Of a stretch of 64,000 nucleotides of DNA, positions 25,924 through 35,453 are shown piece after piece. The stretch lies in assembly GCF_022811665.1 (NCBI RefSeq), contig NZ_CP094529.1, positions 2,728,001 through 2,792,000 of the forward strand. The letters run 5' to 3'. Under the pieces are notes generated by a model. It saw only the letters and a program-made list of their open reading frames with translations, did not search any database and was not told the origin of the DNA. How positions within the stretch are numbered: position 1 is the first letter of the stretch; each line of letters begins with the position of its first letter. The stretch comes from Chryseobacterium oryzae. Lineage in GTDB: Bacteria > Bacteroidota > Bacteroidia > Flavobacteriales > Weeksellaceae. Made by a program: the position numbers and the translations under genes.

Positions 25924-26766
25924 TTATTCGAAATTCATAGAAACAGGGAATCTGAATCTTGAACGTACTGGTTCACCATTTACTTTCCCTGGAGACCATT
26001 TAATTTTAATACTTTTTACTGCTCTTTCAGCTTCTCTGTTAAAATCAGCGTTAGAACCAGTAGCTTTTACCTGCGATAAAGTTCCGTCTCTCTCTACAAC
26101 AAATGTAATCTGAGTTTTAAGAGAACCTTCACCTTCTACAGAAGTAGGATCGAAACTATTTTCAAATTTCTTTCTGAATCCTGCTAGACCTCCTCCTGTA
26201 AAGTCTGCAGACTGGTCTACAGATTCGTAAACATCATTAGTAACCTGTGGCTTCACTTCAGCAGTAGAAGCTTTTGTGCCTGTTGATGGAGGCGTTGGTG
26301 GTGGAGCATAAGCTGTCGGAACTTTTACACCTGCTTGATTCTCCAAGCCTGTTGTTGTTTCTAACTGTTTAGAAATTGGTGGCGGTGGTGTTTCAATTTT
26401 TGGTGCTTTTACCGGTTCAGGAACAACATTCTGAATAATCTCGATTTTCTCTTCCTCTTTAGGAGGTGGAGGTGGTGGAGGTGGTTCTTCTTCTTTAGGT
26501 TGTTCAATAATAGGATCGTCTTGCAATACATCTTTCAAATCTAGCTGAACCTCCTGCTTTTCTTCAGCATTCATTTTCTTAATAGTTAGATATATGAAAG
26601 GTGTAAGAGCTGCAATTAAGAATAAAGATGTTCCGATGATAAAAGATTTTGTCAATAATCTAGGATATTGATGTCTTATATCATATGCTCCGTATTCTTT
26701 ATTTCTATTTTCAAATACAATCTCATCTAAAGTAGCATTTTGACTGTAAATATTTTCATCTGCCAT
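25924..26766 (-). CDS. tonB: Energy transducer TonB
   Basis: 280 residues. An N-terminal cytoplasmic segment (EIVFENRNKEYGAYDIR, a form typical of Bacteroidetes TonB) leads to one membrane helix (about 41-63). A Pro/Glu-rich periplasmic spacer follows (about 85-115, with an eight-proline run). The C-terminal TonB domain (about 195-280) has TQITFVVERDGTLSQVKATG and the end RSRFRFPVSMNFE. It carries proton-motive energy to outer-membrane receptors. The gene is last in the exbB-exbD-exbD-tonB run and is followed by a terminator. Confidence 0.94.
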   Translation of the reverse strand: MADENIYSQNATLDEIVFENRNKEYGAYDIRHQYPRLLTKSFIIGTSLFLIAALTPFIYLTIKKMNAEEKQEVQLDLKDVLQDDPIIEQPKEEEPPPPPPPPKEEEKIEIIQNVVPEPVKAPKIETPPPPISKQLETTTGLENQAGVKVPTAYAPPPTPPSTGTKASTAEVKPQVTNDVYESVDQSADFTGGGLAGFRKKFENSFDPTSVEGEGSLKTQITFVVERDGTLSQVKATGSNADFNREAERAVKSIKIKWSPGKVNGEPVRSRFRFPVSMNFE

Positions 26767-26790
26767 TTTCTTTCGAATTTAATGGTTAAA

Positions 26791-27360
26791 CTACTTTGTT
26801 GCAGAAGCGGCTCCTGCCGGATTTCCTACTCTCTTGTCGTAAATAGCTTTTTCCCAAGGCTTAAGGTCTGTAACCCCATATTGCTCACTTTTGGTAATAG
26901 CCATTTCATCAAGAATATCTACAAAGTTTTTATATACTGCATCGTCTGTCGGTTTGATAATTACTGTAAATTTAGTTTTATCTGCCGCTCTTGCTTTTGC
27001 TTGCTCAATTACTTTTCTAATTCCCTCTCTATCGTAGTTGGTTTCGTTCAGGTTTTGGTCATTAAGCGAACCACTGTCTTGCTGATGCCAAAAAATACGA
27101 TTGTCTTTTCCTAACAATAAAGATATAGAGTTTGAAAGTTTAATTTCTGTTGGAGGTGGTTTTTTTGTTTCATCTTTCGGTTTTGCCGGAAGACCCAAAT
27201 CCATAACATTCGGTTTAGAGAATGTAGTCGTGAACATAAAGAAGGTAATCAATAGAAAACCCAAGTCCACCATTGGAGTCATATCGACTCTGGTATTCTG
27301 TTTCTTGGAACGTACTTTGCCGCCTTTGCCGCCTTTTTCCTGTACTTGTACTTCTGCCAT
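26791..27360 (-). CDS. exbD: ExbD/TolR biopolymer transport protein (second copy)
   Basis: 189 residues. The N-terminal basic tail (KGGKGGKVRSKKQNT) leads to RVDMTPMVDLGFLLITFFMF, the single membrane helix with the conserved proton-path Asp of ExbD (about residue 33). The periplasmic part is longer than in E. coli. It forms the proton channel with ExbB and drives TonB. It lies directly upstream of tonB (24 bases) and downstream of another exbD (10 bases); paired exbD genes are usual in Bacteroidetes. Confidence 0.94.
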   Translation of the reverse strand: MAEVQVQEKGGKGGKVRSKKQNTRVDMTPMVDLGFLLITFFMFTTTFSKPNVMDLGLPAKPKDETKKPPPTEIKLSNSISLLLGKDNRIFWHQQDSGSLNDQNLNETNYDREGIRKVIEQAKARAADKTKFTVIIKPTDDAVYKNFVDILDEMAITKSEQYGVTDLKPWEKAIYDKRVGNPAGAASATK

Positions 27361-27370
27361 TTCTAAATGA

Positions 27371-27976
27371 TTAAGGTTTACCTTCTTGAGATGTTATCAA
27401 CCAAAATTTAAGAAAATCTATATCTCTTAAACCCTCAAATAAACTTTTAACTTTAGGATACTGCGTTGTAACATCACCCTTAATTGCTAATTTGTAATTA
27501 GGATTAACACTTAAGCTCTGTTCTACCCAATCTACCAATTGTTTATTTGTACTATCCATAGGAATTCCTGTTGGACTCTTATAATTCTTCTGCTCATCTT
27601 CAGGTAAGTCTAAATAACTCTTCAGCTGTGTCATTGGGACACCAATCGCCTGCACTCTTTGGAATGAAGCAATCTCTTTTGTTGAGAAATCTGGAAGATT
27701 ATATTTCTTACCCATTTTTTTAAGAAGTTCTACTCTTTCTGAAGCATTATCTACAGGCTGGAAATAAAATTTTCCGTCTGCTGTAGCATTAATGGTCATT
27801 AAACTTGCATCAGGGAGTAATGTTTCTGATATTGAAGATGGCGGTTTAATCTGCTCCACATCAGGTTTCTTAAACTGAGTGGTCAAGATAAAGAACGTAA
27901 GTAATAGGAACGCAACGTCGCACATTGCCGTCATGTCCGTAATTACTCCGTGTCTTTTTGGTTTGACTCTCGCCAT
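27371..27976 (-). CDS. exbD: ExbD/TolR biopolymer transport protein (first copy)
   Basis: 201 residues. It has the same architecture as its neighbour: a short basic N-terminus (ARVKPKRHG), then VITDMTAMCDVAFLLLTFFIL, with the channel Asp near residue 21. The periplasmic domain contains a segment, LKSYLDLPEDEQKNYKSPTG, not matched in the second copy. The two ExbD proteins are therefore diverged and may form a mixed dimer around the ExbB ring, which is inference. 59 bases separate it from exbB. Confidence 0.94.
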   Translation of the reverse strand: MARVKPKRHGVITDMTAMCDVAFLLLTFFILTTQFKKPDVEQIKPPSSISETLLPDASLMTINATADGKFYFQPVDNASERVELLKKMGKKYNLPDFSTKEIASFQRVQAIGVPMTQLKSYLDLPEDEQKNYKSPTGIPMDSTNKQLVDWVEQSLSVNPNYKLAIKGDVTTQYPKVKSLFEGLRDIDFLKFWLITSQEGKP

Positions 27977-28035
27977 TATTATTGTATTTTATTAATTAAA
28001 CTTCTCTCTAAATTATGCAAATATTTTGCTAATTC

Positions 28036-28899
28036 TTAGTTGAATTCTGCAAAAGACTGCTGGATGCTCATTGCGATTTCATCAATCTTATAAGTTAACC
28101 CATCAATTTTAGATGTAAAGAAGTTATAAAGGATAATTGCAATTGCAGATGTACCAATACCTAAAGCTGTATTAATTAGTGCTTCAGAAATACCTGTAGA
28201 AAGTGCAGCAGCATCTGGAGTACCACCACCAGAACCTAGTGCGAAGAATGCTTTAATCATCCCGATTACTGTTCCTAATAATGCAATTAAAGTTGCAACT
28301 GTTCCCAAAGTAGATAAAATCATCATGTTTTTCTCTAACATTGGCATTTCTAAAGTTGTAGCCTCTTCAATCGCTTTGTTTAGAGCAACCATTTTTTGTT
28401 CTTTGTTCAAAGTTGTATCATGAGATAAAGCTTTGTAAGTCGTAAGACCTTCTTTAACAACGTTACCTACAGAACCTTCTTGTCTGTCACACTCTTCTAA
28501 TGCTTCGTCGATTTTGTTTTGGTTAAGTAAACCTCTTACTTTTACCACGAAGTTATCTAAGTTACCTTTACCTGCTGCTTTGCTCAAGATAAAATATCTT
28601 TCAAAAGAGAAAACGATAACAGTAATCATAAAAGTAATTAGAATAGGTACAATAACACCTCCTTTGTAGATAATTCCTAAAAACGATTCTGGATGAATGT
28701 CTTTACCTTCCACACTAGAAAAAGCTACCGAACCAGAACCCAATTTTTCAGCATCTTTAAAGTTACCTGGGTTACCTAATACGAATAAATAAATACAAAT
28801 CCCTATAACTAATAGAATAGGAATAATTACAGCTGGATTAAGACCTCCTGCTTTTTTAGCAACTACTTGCTCATCATTTTTTGAAACATTCATTTCCAT
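28036..28899 (-). CDS. exbB: MotA/TolQ/ExbB proton channel protein
   Basis: 287 residues. It has an extra N-terminal membrane helix (about 20-44), then the ExbB core of three helices: about 78-100 (VPILITFMITVIVFSFERYF), about 190-220 (LSTLGTVATLIALLGTVIGM, the conserved channel segment) and about 232-265 (EALINTALGIGTSAIAIILY). A cytoplasmic loop lies between the first two core helices. It forms the pentameric channel that powers TonB with ExbD. First gene of the exbB-exbD-exbD-tonB run, with a TAnnTTTG box 49 bases upstream. Confidence 0.94.
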   Translation of the reverse strand: MEMNVSKNDEQVVAKKAGGLNPAVIIPILLVIGICIYLFVLGNPGNFKDAEKLGSGSVAFSSVEGKDIHPESFLGIIYKGGVIVPILITFMITVIVFSFERYFILSKAAGKGNLDNFVVKVRGLLNQNKIDEALEECDRQEGSVGNVVKEGLTTYKALSHDTTLNKEQKMVALNKAIEEATTLEMPMLEKNMMILSTLGTVATLIALLGTVIGMIKAFFALGSGGGTPDAAALSTGISEALINTALGIGTSAIAIILYNFFTSKIDGLTYKIDEIAMSIQQSFAEFN

Positions 28900-28948
28900 A
28901 TTTAACTAAATTATATTGTTTTAAATTTTTAAGGTTGTAAAATAAAGG

Positions 28949-28956
28949 CAAAATTA
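28949..28956 (-). promoter_or_regulatory. Promoter -7 box TAATTTTG for the exbB operon
   Basis: Minus-strand full match to TAnnTTTG within the 238-base gap between leuS and exbB. No -33 box recognised. Confidence 0.45.
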
Positions 28957-29091
28957 ATTAAAATCCAATACCATGGAATAAGATTTTCCCATTTTTCAAT
29001 AAGAATAATTTACTCCGATTTCGATATTGTAATTATATTTAAAAATATTATTAATAATTTTCATTTTCAAAAATTACATTAGAAACTCAAA

Positions 29092-29113
29092 AAAAAATAG
29101 TATCTATTTTTTT
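29092..29113 (-). terminator. Probable terminator of leuS
   Basis: A short A/T hairpin (aaaaaatag against ctatttttt) on the minus strand, 25 bases past the leuS stop, followed by T. Weak because the stem is nearly all A-T. Confidence 0.5.
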
Positions 29114-29137
29114 CAAATTTGCAATGTTAATTTTTTT

Positions 29138-31951
29138 TTAAATTACGATATTAACAATTTTTTTAGGGACAATAATGACTTTCTTAGGTAAATTTCCTGC
29201 TAAAACTTCTATTGTTTTCTCATTAACCATCACCAAATCTTCAATTTCTTGAGCCGACAATGTTGCAGGAAGTGCTAATTTGAACTTCATTTTACCATTA
29301 AAACTTACCGGATATTCAATCTCATCTTCTACCAAGTATTCCTCGTTCAAGACAGGGAACTTTTCAAACTCGATGGAAGACTGATATCCCAACAAATTCC
29401 ATACCTCTTCACATATATGCGGAGCATACGGAGAAATTACAACGGCTAAAGGCTCTAAAATATTACGTTTATTACATTTAATTTTTTGCAATTCGTTTAC
29501 GGCTATCATAAAAGAAGAAACCGATGTATTGAAAGAGAAGTTTTCGATATCGTAAACTACTTTCTTTATTAAAGTATGCAAAACTTTATATTCAGCTTTT
29601 GTAGGTTCTTCATCGGAAACAGAGAATGTATCGCCATCGAAATAAAGATTCCAAAACTTTTTAAGGAAACCATAAACTCCGCTTAGACCTTGCGTGTTCC
29701 AAGGTTTGGATTGTTCTAACGGCCCAAGGAACATTTCATATAATCTCAAACCATCTGCTCCATATTCTTCACAAATATCATCCGGGTTTACCACATTGTA
29801 TTTGGATTTGGACATTTTTTCTACTTCACGACCTGTGATGTATTTTTCGTCTTCCAAAATAAATTCAGCATCGGCATAGTCTGGTCTCCATTTTTTGAAA
29901 GCTTCGGTATCTAATTCGTCCGATGCACCTTTTAATAAAGATACATCAACATGTATTGCTTGAGTATTATAATCTTTAGCTAAATTTTTAGATACATACT
30001 GGTTCGTTCCATCTATTCTATAAACAAACGCACTCATCCCCAAAATCATCCCTTGGTTAATCAACTTTTGAAAAGGTTCATTTTGTTCAATATAACCTCT
30101 GTCTTTCAGGAACATATTCCAAAAACGGGAATATAATAAGTGGCCTGTCGCGTGCTCGCTTCCACCGATATACAAATCTACTTGTCCCCAATAATCTGAA
30201 AGGTTCTTTTTACAGAAAACCTCATCATCATGCGGATCCATATATCTTAAGAAATACCACGAACTTCCTGCCCAACCTGGCATTGTAGATAATTCTAACG
30301 GGAAAACAGTTTTGTCATCAATTAAATCTGTATCAACCACTTTTTGATTTGCTTCATCCCAAGCGAATGTTTTTGCATTCCCAAGTGGCGGATCTCCGTC
30401 TTCGGTTGGCAAATACTTTTCAACTTCGGGAAGCTCCAAAGGCAATGCAGAAACTGGCAAAGTATATGGCATTCCATCCTTATAGTATACGGGAACCGGT
30501 TCTCCCCAATACCTCTGTCTTGAGAAAATTGCATCGCGCTGTCTGTAATTGGTAGTTCCGTGACCGATTCCTTTATTTTCTATTTCGTAAATAATTTTGA
30601 TTTTGGCTTCGTTATAATTCAAACCATTTAAAAAATCAGAATTTACACAAACAGAATCTTTAGAATCATAAGATGCTTCCTGAATATCTTCGTCCGTTTC
30701 TACAACTTTTTTAATTTCAAGATTAAATTTCTTTGCAAACCTATGGTCTCGTTCATCATGTGCAGGAACTGCCATTACCGCTCCCGTTCCGTATCCCATC
30801 AAAACATAATCTGAAATATAGATAGGCATTTTTTCTCCGCTAAAAGGATTTACAGCATAACTACCCGTAAAAGCCCCGGAAACATTTTTCACGTCTGCCA
30901 TTCTGTCCCTTTCGGTCTTCTTCGAAGTTTCTTCAATATAAGAATCTACTTCAGATTTCTGTTCGGGCGTTGTAATATTTTCCACCAAAGGATTCTCTGG
31001 TGCTAAAACCATAAAAGTTGCCCCAAAAATGGTATCTGGTCTGGTAGTAAATACGGTAACCGCTTCATCATAACCTTCAACAGCAAATTCTACCTGTGCA
31101 CCCTGAGATTTTCCGATCCAGTATTCCTGAGAATCTTTCAGCGGCTGTGGCCAGTCTAAAGTTTTCAAACCCTGCAATAATCTTTCAGAGTATGCAGAAA
31201 TTCTCATGCTCCACTGCATCATTTTCTTTTGATAAACCGGAAAACCACCTCTTTCGGATTTCCCGTCTTTTACCTCATCATTGGCTAAAACGGTTCCTAA
31301 AGCCGGACACCAGTTTACAGTTGTTTCTGCTCTGAAAGCAAGTCGGTAATTAAGCAAAATATCTTCTTTATCTATCTCAGAAGCTTCTTTCCATTCTTCC
31401 GCAGTAAAATTTAGCTCATCATTTTGATTGGCATGAAGTCCTTCTGTACCTTTTTCTTCAAAATGCTGAATTAAAGTTTTAATGGATTCTGCTTTATCTG
31501 AGTCTTTATTATACCATGAATGAAATAACTCAATAAATATCCATTGCGTCCACTTATAATAAGAAGGATCGGAAGTTCTTACTTCTCTGCTCCAGTCGAA
31601 AGAAAAACCAATTTTCCGTAATTGCTCTTCATATCTTGTGATATTCTGTTCTGTAGTAATTGCAGGGTGAGTTCCTGTCTGAATTGCGTATTGTTCCGCA
31701 GGAAGACCAAAACTATCGTAGCCCACCGGGTGAAGAACATTAAATCCTTGATGCCTTTTGTATCTTGCATAAATATCCGAAGCAATATATCCTAGCGGAT
31801 GTCCCACATGCAACCCCGCTCCAGACGGGTACGGAAACATATCGAGAACATAAAATTTAGGTTTATCTGTATTATCGGAAGTTTTATAGGTTTGATTGTC
31901 TTCCCAGTACTTCTGCCACTTTTTTTCTATCTGCTGATGATCGTAAAACAC
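29138..31951 (-). CDS. leuS: Leucine--tRNA ligase
   Basis: 937 residues, full length. It charges tRNA-Leu. The HIGH motif is seen as PYPSGAGLHVGHPLGY (about residues 41-56). The CP1 editing domain follows, with TTRPDTIFGATF and the GTGAVMAVPAHDERD segment, whose Asp is needed for clearing mischarged tRNA. The KMSKS loop is VEKMSKSKYNVVNP. The anticodon-binding and C-terminal domains are complete (SPYAPHICEEVWNLLG). Single gene. The gap to exbB downstream contains a weak terminator. Confidence 0.97.
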   Translation of the reverse strand: MFYDHQQIEKKWQKYWEDNQTYKTSDNTDKPKFYVLDMFPYPSGAGLHVGHPLGYIASDIYARYKRHQGFNVLHPVGYDSFGLPAEQYAIQTGTHPAITTEQNITRYEEQLRKIGFSFDWSREVRTSDPSYYKWTQWIFIELFHSWYNKDSDKAESIKTLIQHFEEKGTEGLHANQNDELNFTAEEWKEASEIDKEDILLNYRLAFRAETTVNWCPALGTVLANDEVKDGKSERGGFPVYQKKMMQWSMRISAYSERLLQGLKTLDWPQPLKDSQEYWIGKSQGAQVEFAVEGYDEAVTVFTTRPDTIFGATFMVLAPENPLVENITTPEQKSEVDSYIEETSKKTERDRMADVKNVSGAFTGSYAVNPFSGEKMPIYISDYVLMGYGTGAVMAVPAHDERDHRFAKKFNLEIKKVVETDEDIQEASYDSKDSVCVNSDFLNGLNYNEAKIKIIYEIENKGIGHGTTNYRQRDAIFSRQRYWGEPVPVYYKDGMPYTLPVSALPLELPEVEKYLPTEDGDPPLGNAKTFAWDEANQKVVDTDLIDDKTVFPLELSTMPGWAGSSWYFLRYMDPHDDEVFCKKNLSDYWGQVDLYIGGSEHATGHLLYSRFWNMFLKDRGYIEQNEPFQKLINQGMILGMSAFVYRIDGTNQYVSKNLAKDYNTQAIHVDVSLLKGASDELDTEAFKKWRPDYADAEFILEDEKYITGREVEKMSKSKYNVVNPDDICEEYGADGLRLYEMFLGPLEQSKPWNTQGLSGVYGFLKKFWNLYFDGDTFSVSDEEPTKAEYKVLHTLIKKVVYDIENFSFNTSVSSFMIAVNELQKIKCNKRNILEPLAVVISPYAPHICEEVWNLLGYQSSIEFEKFPVLNEEYLVEDEIEYPVSFNGKMKFKLALPATLSAQEIEDLVMVNEKTIEVLAGNLPKKVIIVPKKIVNIVI

Positions 31952-32071
31952 GCTTCGTAATTATTTTAAGTTAAATGATGGACGCAAAACAGATCTTTTT
32001 TACATCCTGAAACACAAAAATAATGAATTTAAAAGAAATTGATATGAATTTCAAATGAAATTAGCACAAAA

Positions 32072-32099
32072 AAATCCCGCCACACAAATGACAGGATTA
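32072..32099 (-). terminator. Terminator of the lipocalin-like lipoprotein gene
   Basis: Minus-strand aatcctgtca pairs with tggcgggatt (two G-U pairs), followed by seven T, 26 bases after the stop. Confidence 0.72.
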
Positions 32100-32124
32100 T
32101 TATAAAGGTAATTCAATACAGTAC

Positions 32125-32595
32125 TTATTGAGTAACTCTTTTGAATGTATATGTTGTAGATTTATATACTGTTGGATCTGTTGTATCTTCAAATTTAAGA
32201 TTCATCGTTTTATCATCCAGCAAAATGACTTTGCCTTTTTCTACCACTACTGTTCCCTGATATTTTATTTCTAAATTTTTCTCAGACGGGTTATAAACAT
32301 AAGAAAAATTACGTTGAGAAATTGTGCTGCATGTAGGAGTAGAACCTGCTAAATCTCGGTTGGTTCTTTGCCCTGTAGAGTTTTCATTAAAAACCCATCT
32401 GGATTCTTTCTGGCAATCTGTGTATACTATTTCATCCGAAAACCCTGCACCGGTAGCAGAAACCTGAGTTTTCACTTCTTTAGTAGGGGACCATTTTCCT
32501 ACGAGGGGAAATACCTGCTCCGGAGTTTCGTCATCTTTACAACCTGTAAACGCTAATAATGATAATCCTGCAAATATTAAGGCTAATTTCTTCAT
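32125..32595 (-). CDS. Lipocalin-like lipoprotein
   Basis: 156 residues. The signal peptide ends in a clear lipobox (LLAFTGCKDDE, Cys19). The mature part opens with LVGKWSPTKEV and closes with TYTFKRVTQ, the short beta-barrel pattern of small Bacteroidetes lipocalin-like proteins. Two cysteines (DCQKES and TPTCST) may form a disulfide. The ligand is unknown. Transcribed alone, between leuS and a divergent glycosyltransferase. Confidence 0.8.
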   Translation of the reverse strand: MKKLALIFAGLSLLAFTGCKDDETPEQVFPLVGKWSPTKEVKTQVSATGAGFSDEIVYTDCQKESRWVFNENSTGQRTNRDLAGSTPTCSTISQRNFSYVYNPSEKNLEIKYQGTVVVEKGKVILLDDKTMNLKFEDTTDPTVYKSTTYTFKRVTQ

Positions 32596-32720
32596 AGATC
32601 TAATTTTTCAAGGCTTAAAATTATGACTTTTTTTAAAAATCACACTATTTTTTTTAAATTTTGGAAGTATAATTTGCAATATCTGCAAATTTGTTATCTG
32701 AGAGTGCCGTTTCAAAGCCT

Positions 32721-32728
32721 TATATTTG
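32721..32728 (+). promoter_or_regulatory. Promoter -7 box TATATTTG for the glycosyltransferase
   Basis: Full TAnnTTTG match 12 bases before the ATG at 32741. Confidence 0.55.
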
Positions 32729-32740
32729 TAAAAAAAACAC

Positions 32741-33493
32741 ATGCCGGAAGTTTCTATTATTACCCCGTGCTACAATTCGTCACCTTTTTTGGAAGAAACC
32801 ATACAGTCTGTTATGAACCAAACATTCACCGATTGGGAATGGCTCATTACCGACGATCAGTCTACTGACAATTCTGTAAAAATCATCCAAAAAGTATCTG
32901 ATGCGAGAATTGTTCTCACTATTTCTAAAAAAAACGGAGGCGCCGGACATGCAAGAAACATTTCACTGCAGAAAGCGAAAGGAAGATACATCACATTTTT
33001 AGATGCAGATGATTTTTGGGAACCTCGTTTTCTTGAAGAAATGGTATCTTTTATGAAAAAAGAAAAAGCAGAAATCGCTTATTCTAATTATGCAAGATGC
33101 GATGAAAATTTAGTTCCTAAAATTGAAGATTTTAAGGCCGATACAGAAGTTACTTTTAATAATTTACTGAAAACCTGCCGACTTTCTCTTTTATCTTCTA
33201 TGTACGATTCTAAAAGGGTAGGAAAAGAATTTTTTCCTGAAGGCAGCAAACGCGAAGATCATGTTATGTGGCTGAATCTTCTCAAAAAAATCCCAAAAGG
33301 AAAACCATTGCCTAAAACCATGGCAAAATACAGAATGCACCCTACAAGTATATCGAGAAAAAAACAGAACATTGTAAAAGACCAATATTTGGTGTATAAA
33401 GATTTTATGAAATTTTCCACTTTAAAATCCCTGTACTACACAGCGAATTGGGCAATGAACGGTTTTCTGAAATATTCAAAAATATTTAACTGA
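32741..33493 (+). CDS. Family 2 glycosyltransferase
   Basis: 250 residues, GT-A fold. It starts with VSIITPCYNSSPFLEETI (nucleotide-sugar binding) and WLITDDQSTDNS. The metal-binding DxD is LDADDFW (about residues 86-92), and the acceptor part has KREDHVMWLNLLKK. The C-terminus is short (YTANWAMNGFLKYS). It should transfer a sugar to a cell-surface glycan; the donor and acceptor are unknown. Its stop overlaps the next start by one base (TGATG), so the two genes are translationally coupled. Confidence 0.92.
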   Translation: MPEVSIITPCYNSSPFLEETIQSVMNQTFTDWEWLITDDQSTDNSVKIIQKVSDARIVLTISKKNGGAGHARNISLQKAKGRYITFLDADDFWEPRFLEEMVSFMKKEKAEIAYSNYARCDENLVPKIEDFKADTEVTFNNLLKTCRLSLLSSMYDSKRVGKEFFPEGSKREDHVMWLNLLKKIPKGKPLPKTMAKYRMHPTSISRKKQNIVKDQYLVYKDFMKFSTLKSLYYTANWAMNGFLKYSKIFN

Positions 33494-34119
33494 TGGAATA
33501 TTCTAAAGAATTTAAAAACGCATTAAGCGAGCTTTCTTCTATAGAAAAAGACAGGCTCATTTTCAGATTGCTTAAAAAGGATAAAATTTTATCTAAAAAA
33601 CTTTATTTCGAACTGATTGAGGAAGAAACCACAGACCAGAAACGAAATGAAATAGAAGAAATTATCCGTAAAAAAGTAGATGATGCAGCAAAATACATCA
33701 GTAACCAAAAATATTTTGTTGTGCTGATAAGAAGCATCAGCGCGGAAATTACAGAGCATGTAAAGGTTACATCGGATAAATTCGGAGAGGTATCTCTCAA
33801 TCTTATTTTAGTTACCCAAATCTTAGAATATAATGATAAATTGAGTCGGTTAAGATTTAATGATGTTTACAAACTCTATCTTTACCTCATCAATAAAGTC
33901 GTGAAAGCCTTAATCTCGACTAAAAAACTAGACGAAGATTATTGGTTTGAAATTAATGAATATTTGGATGAAGTTTACCAAAAAGTAACTTCAAACATTT
34001 ATTTGGAAAAGCTTTTCATTAATAACGGAATAGAATTCGGATGGCTAAATGCGGAAAAAATACCGGATCATTTCGAACTCATTATAAAAGACATCAAAAA
34101 CCAAGGGTTTTTAAAGTGA
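33493..34119 (+). CDS. Hypothetical helical protein coupled to the glycosyltransferase
   Basis: 208 residues, charged and predicted almost wholly helical (LSSIEKDRLIFRLLKKDKIL, then EEIIRKKVDDAAKYI and a C-terminal FELIIKDIKNQGFLK). No signal peptide or membrane helix. I do not recognise the family. Its ATG overlaps the glycosyltransferase stop, and its 3' end overlaps the convergent waaA gene by 9 bases. Confidence 0.78.
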   Translation: MEYSKEFKNALSELSSIEKDRLIFRLLKKDKILSKKLYFELIEEETTDQKRNEIEEIIRKKVDDAAKYISNQKYFVVLIRSISAEITEHVKVTSDKFGEVSLNLILVTQILEYNDKLSRLRFNDVYKLYLYLINKVVKALISTKKLDEDYWFEINEYLDEVYQKVTSNIYLEKLFINNGIEFGWLNAEKIPDHFELIIKDIKNQGFLK

Positions 34120-35349
34120 AAGAATTTTTTTGATAATTAATGCCGTAGAATTGGGTTGTTGTATTACAAAGTTCTCTGCATTCAAAGACATTTCAGCCAA
34201 AAGCTTTTCATCTTTTAACAGTTTTAAAACAAAATTTGCAGCAGATTTTTCTTCATCAAAAGATTTTGCCCCTTTTGCAGCAATTAAACCATCTGCTTCT
34301 GGATTTTTCTTATACTGATTTCCGAAAATTACAGGAACTCCGAATGTTGCCGCTTCTAAAATATTATGAAGTCCTGCATCATGAAAACCTCCGCCAACAA
34401 CCGCAACATCAGCATAAGAATAAAGTTTTGAAAGAAGCCCAATGCAGTCGATGACAAGAATTTCAGCTTCATACAGATTGACATTCTCCGAGTTCTTTAA
34501 TTCACTATACAATAGAGCTTCAGGAAAAATATTTTTAAGAAATTCGACTCTTTTTAAATCGTGTGGAGCAATAATTATTTTGGTTTTTGAATTATTTTCA
34601 TGCACCATTTTAGCGATTTTCTCTTCCGCACTCCAAGAACTTCCAAAAACGACTGTTTTTTTGTCTCCAATAAATTCTTCAATATATTCTACATAATTAT
34701 CTCTTTCTCTTAATTGTTTCACTCTATCGAAGCGAGTATCACCGCTCACCGAAGAATTTAGTAAACCGATGCTTTTCGCTAAAACATACGATGTATGGGT
34801 TTGATGAAAAAACCATGTAATATTTTTTTTCAACTGATTTACAAACCATTTGCCATACGTTTTAAAAAAAGCCTGATTTTCATAAAACAGTGCAGAAATC
34901 ACAAAAACATTTACATTATTCGATCTAAGCTCAGCTAAAAGATGATACCAATAATCGTATTTTACAGTAAAAAAAATCTGACAGTTAAATTGGGAAGCAA
35001 ACTCTTTTACTGTTTTTTTTCGATCGAATGGAAGATAACATATTGCATCTGCTGCATGTTTTTTCTTAATTACATTTTCGTATCCTGATGGAGAAAAAAA
35101 AGTAACCAAAACTTTATGTGACGGAAAATTTTCTTTTAATTTCTCTAAAACAGGAAGCCCCTGTTCGTATTCTCCCAAACTCGCTGCATGCATCCACAAA
35201 ACTTTATCCGAAGGAGAAAATGCAGACTTTACAATATCTAAAGACTGTTTTCGCCCTTCAACTCCTTTTTTAGTTTTATCATGAAATAACGATAAAACCT
35301 TCATTCCGAAAGTGAGCAAATAGACAAATATGGTATATAAAAAAGACAT
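34111..35349 (-). CDS. waaA: 3-deoxy-D-manno-octulosonic acid transferase
   Basis: 412 residues, GT-B fold. It adds Kdo to lipid A precursor on the inner face of the inner membrane. An N-terminal membrane anchor (about 2-20) is followed by the donor-independent signature MHAASLGEYEQGLPVLEKL, where Glu in SLGE is the catalytic base. The C-terminal half has VVFGSSWSAEE, then GGFHDAGLHNILEAATFGVP, the CMP-Kdo-binding region. Also called kdtA. It converges with, and overlaps, the upstream hypothetical gene. Confidence 0.93.
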   Translation of the reverse strand: MSFLYTIFVYLLTFGMKVLSLFHDKTKKGVEGRKQSLDIVKSAFSPSDKVLWMHAASLGEYEQGLPVLEKLKENFPSHKVLVTFFSPSGYENVIKKKHAADAICYLPFDRKKTVKEFASQFNCQIFFTVKYDYWYHLLAELRSNNVNVFVISALFYENQAFFKTYGKWFVNQLKKNITWFFHQTHTSYVLAKSIGLLNSSVSGDTRFDRVKQLRERDNYVEYIEEFIGDKKTVVFGSSWSAEEKIAKMVHENNSKTKIIIAPHDLKRVEFLKNIFPEALLYSELKNSENVNLYEAEILVIDCIGLLSKLYSYADVAVVGGGFHDAGLHNILEAATFGVPVIFGNQYKKNPEADGLIAAKGAKSFDEEKSAANFVLKLLKDEKLLAEMSLNAENFVIQQPNSTALIIKKILSL

Positions 35350-35453
35350 TATAAATTCGTTAAAGCTTTAAAAAATGGATTGTATCTAGATTTTCAAACA
35401 AAATATTGCTGTTTTACTATTAGATTAATGCTCATTTCCAACAATTAAATAAA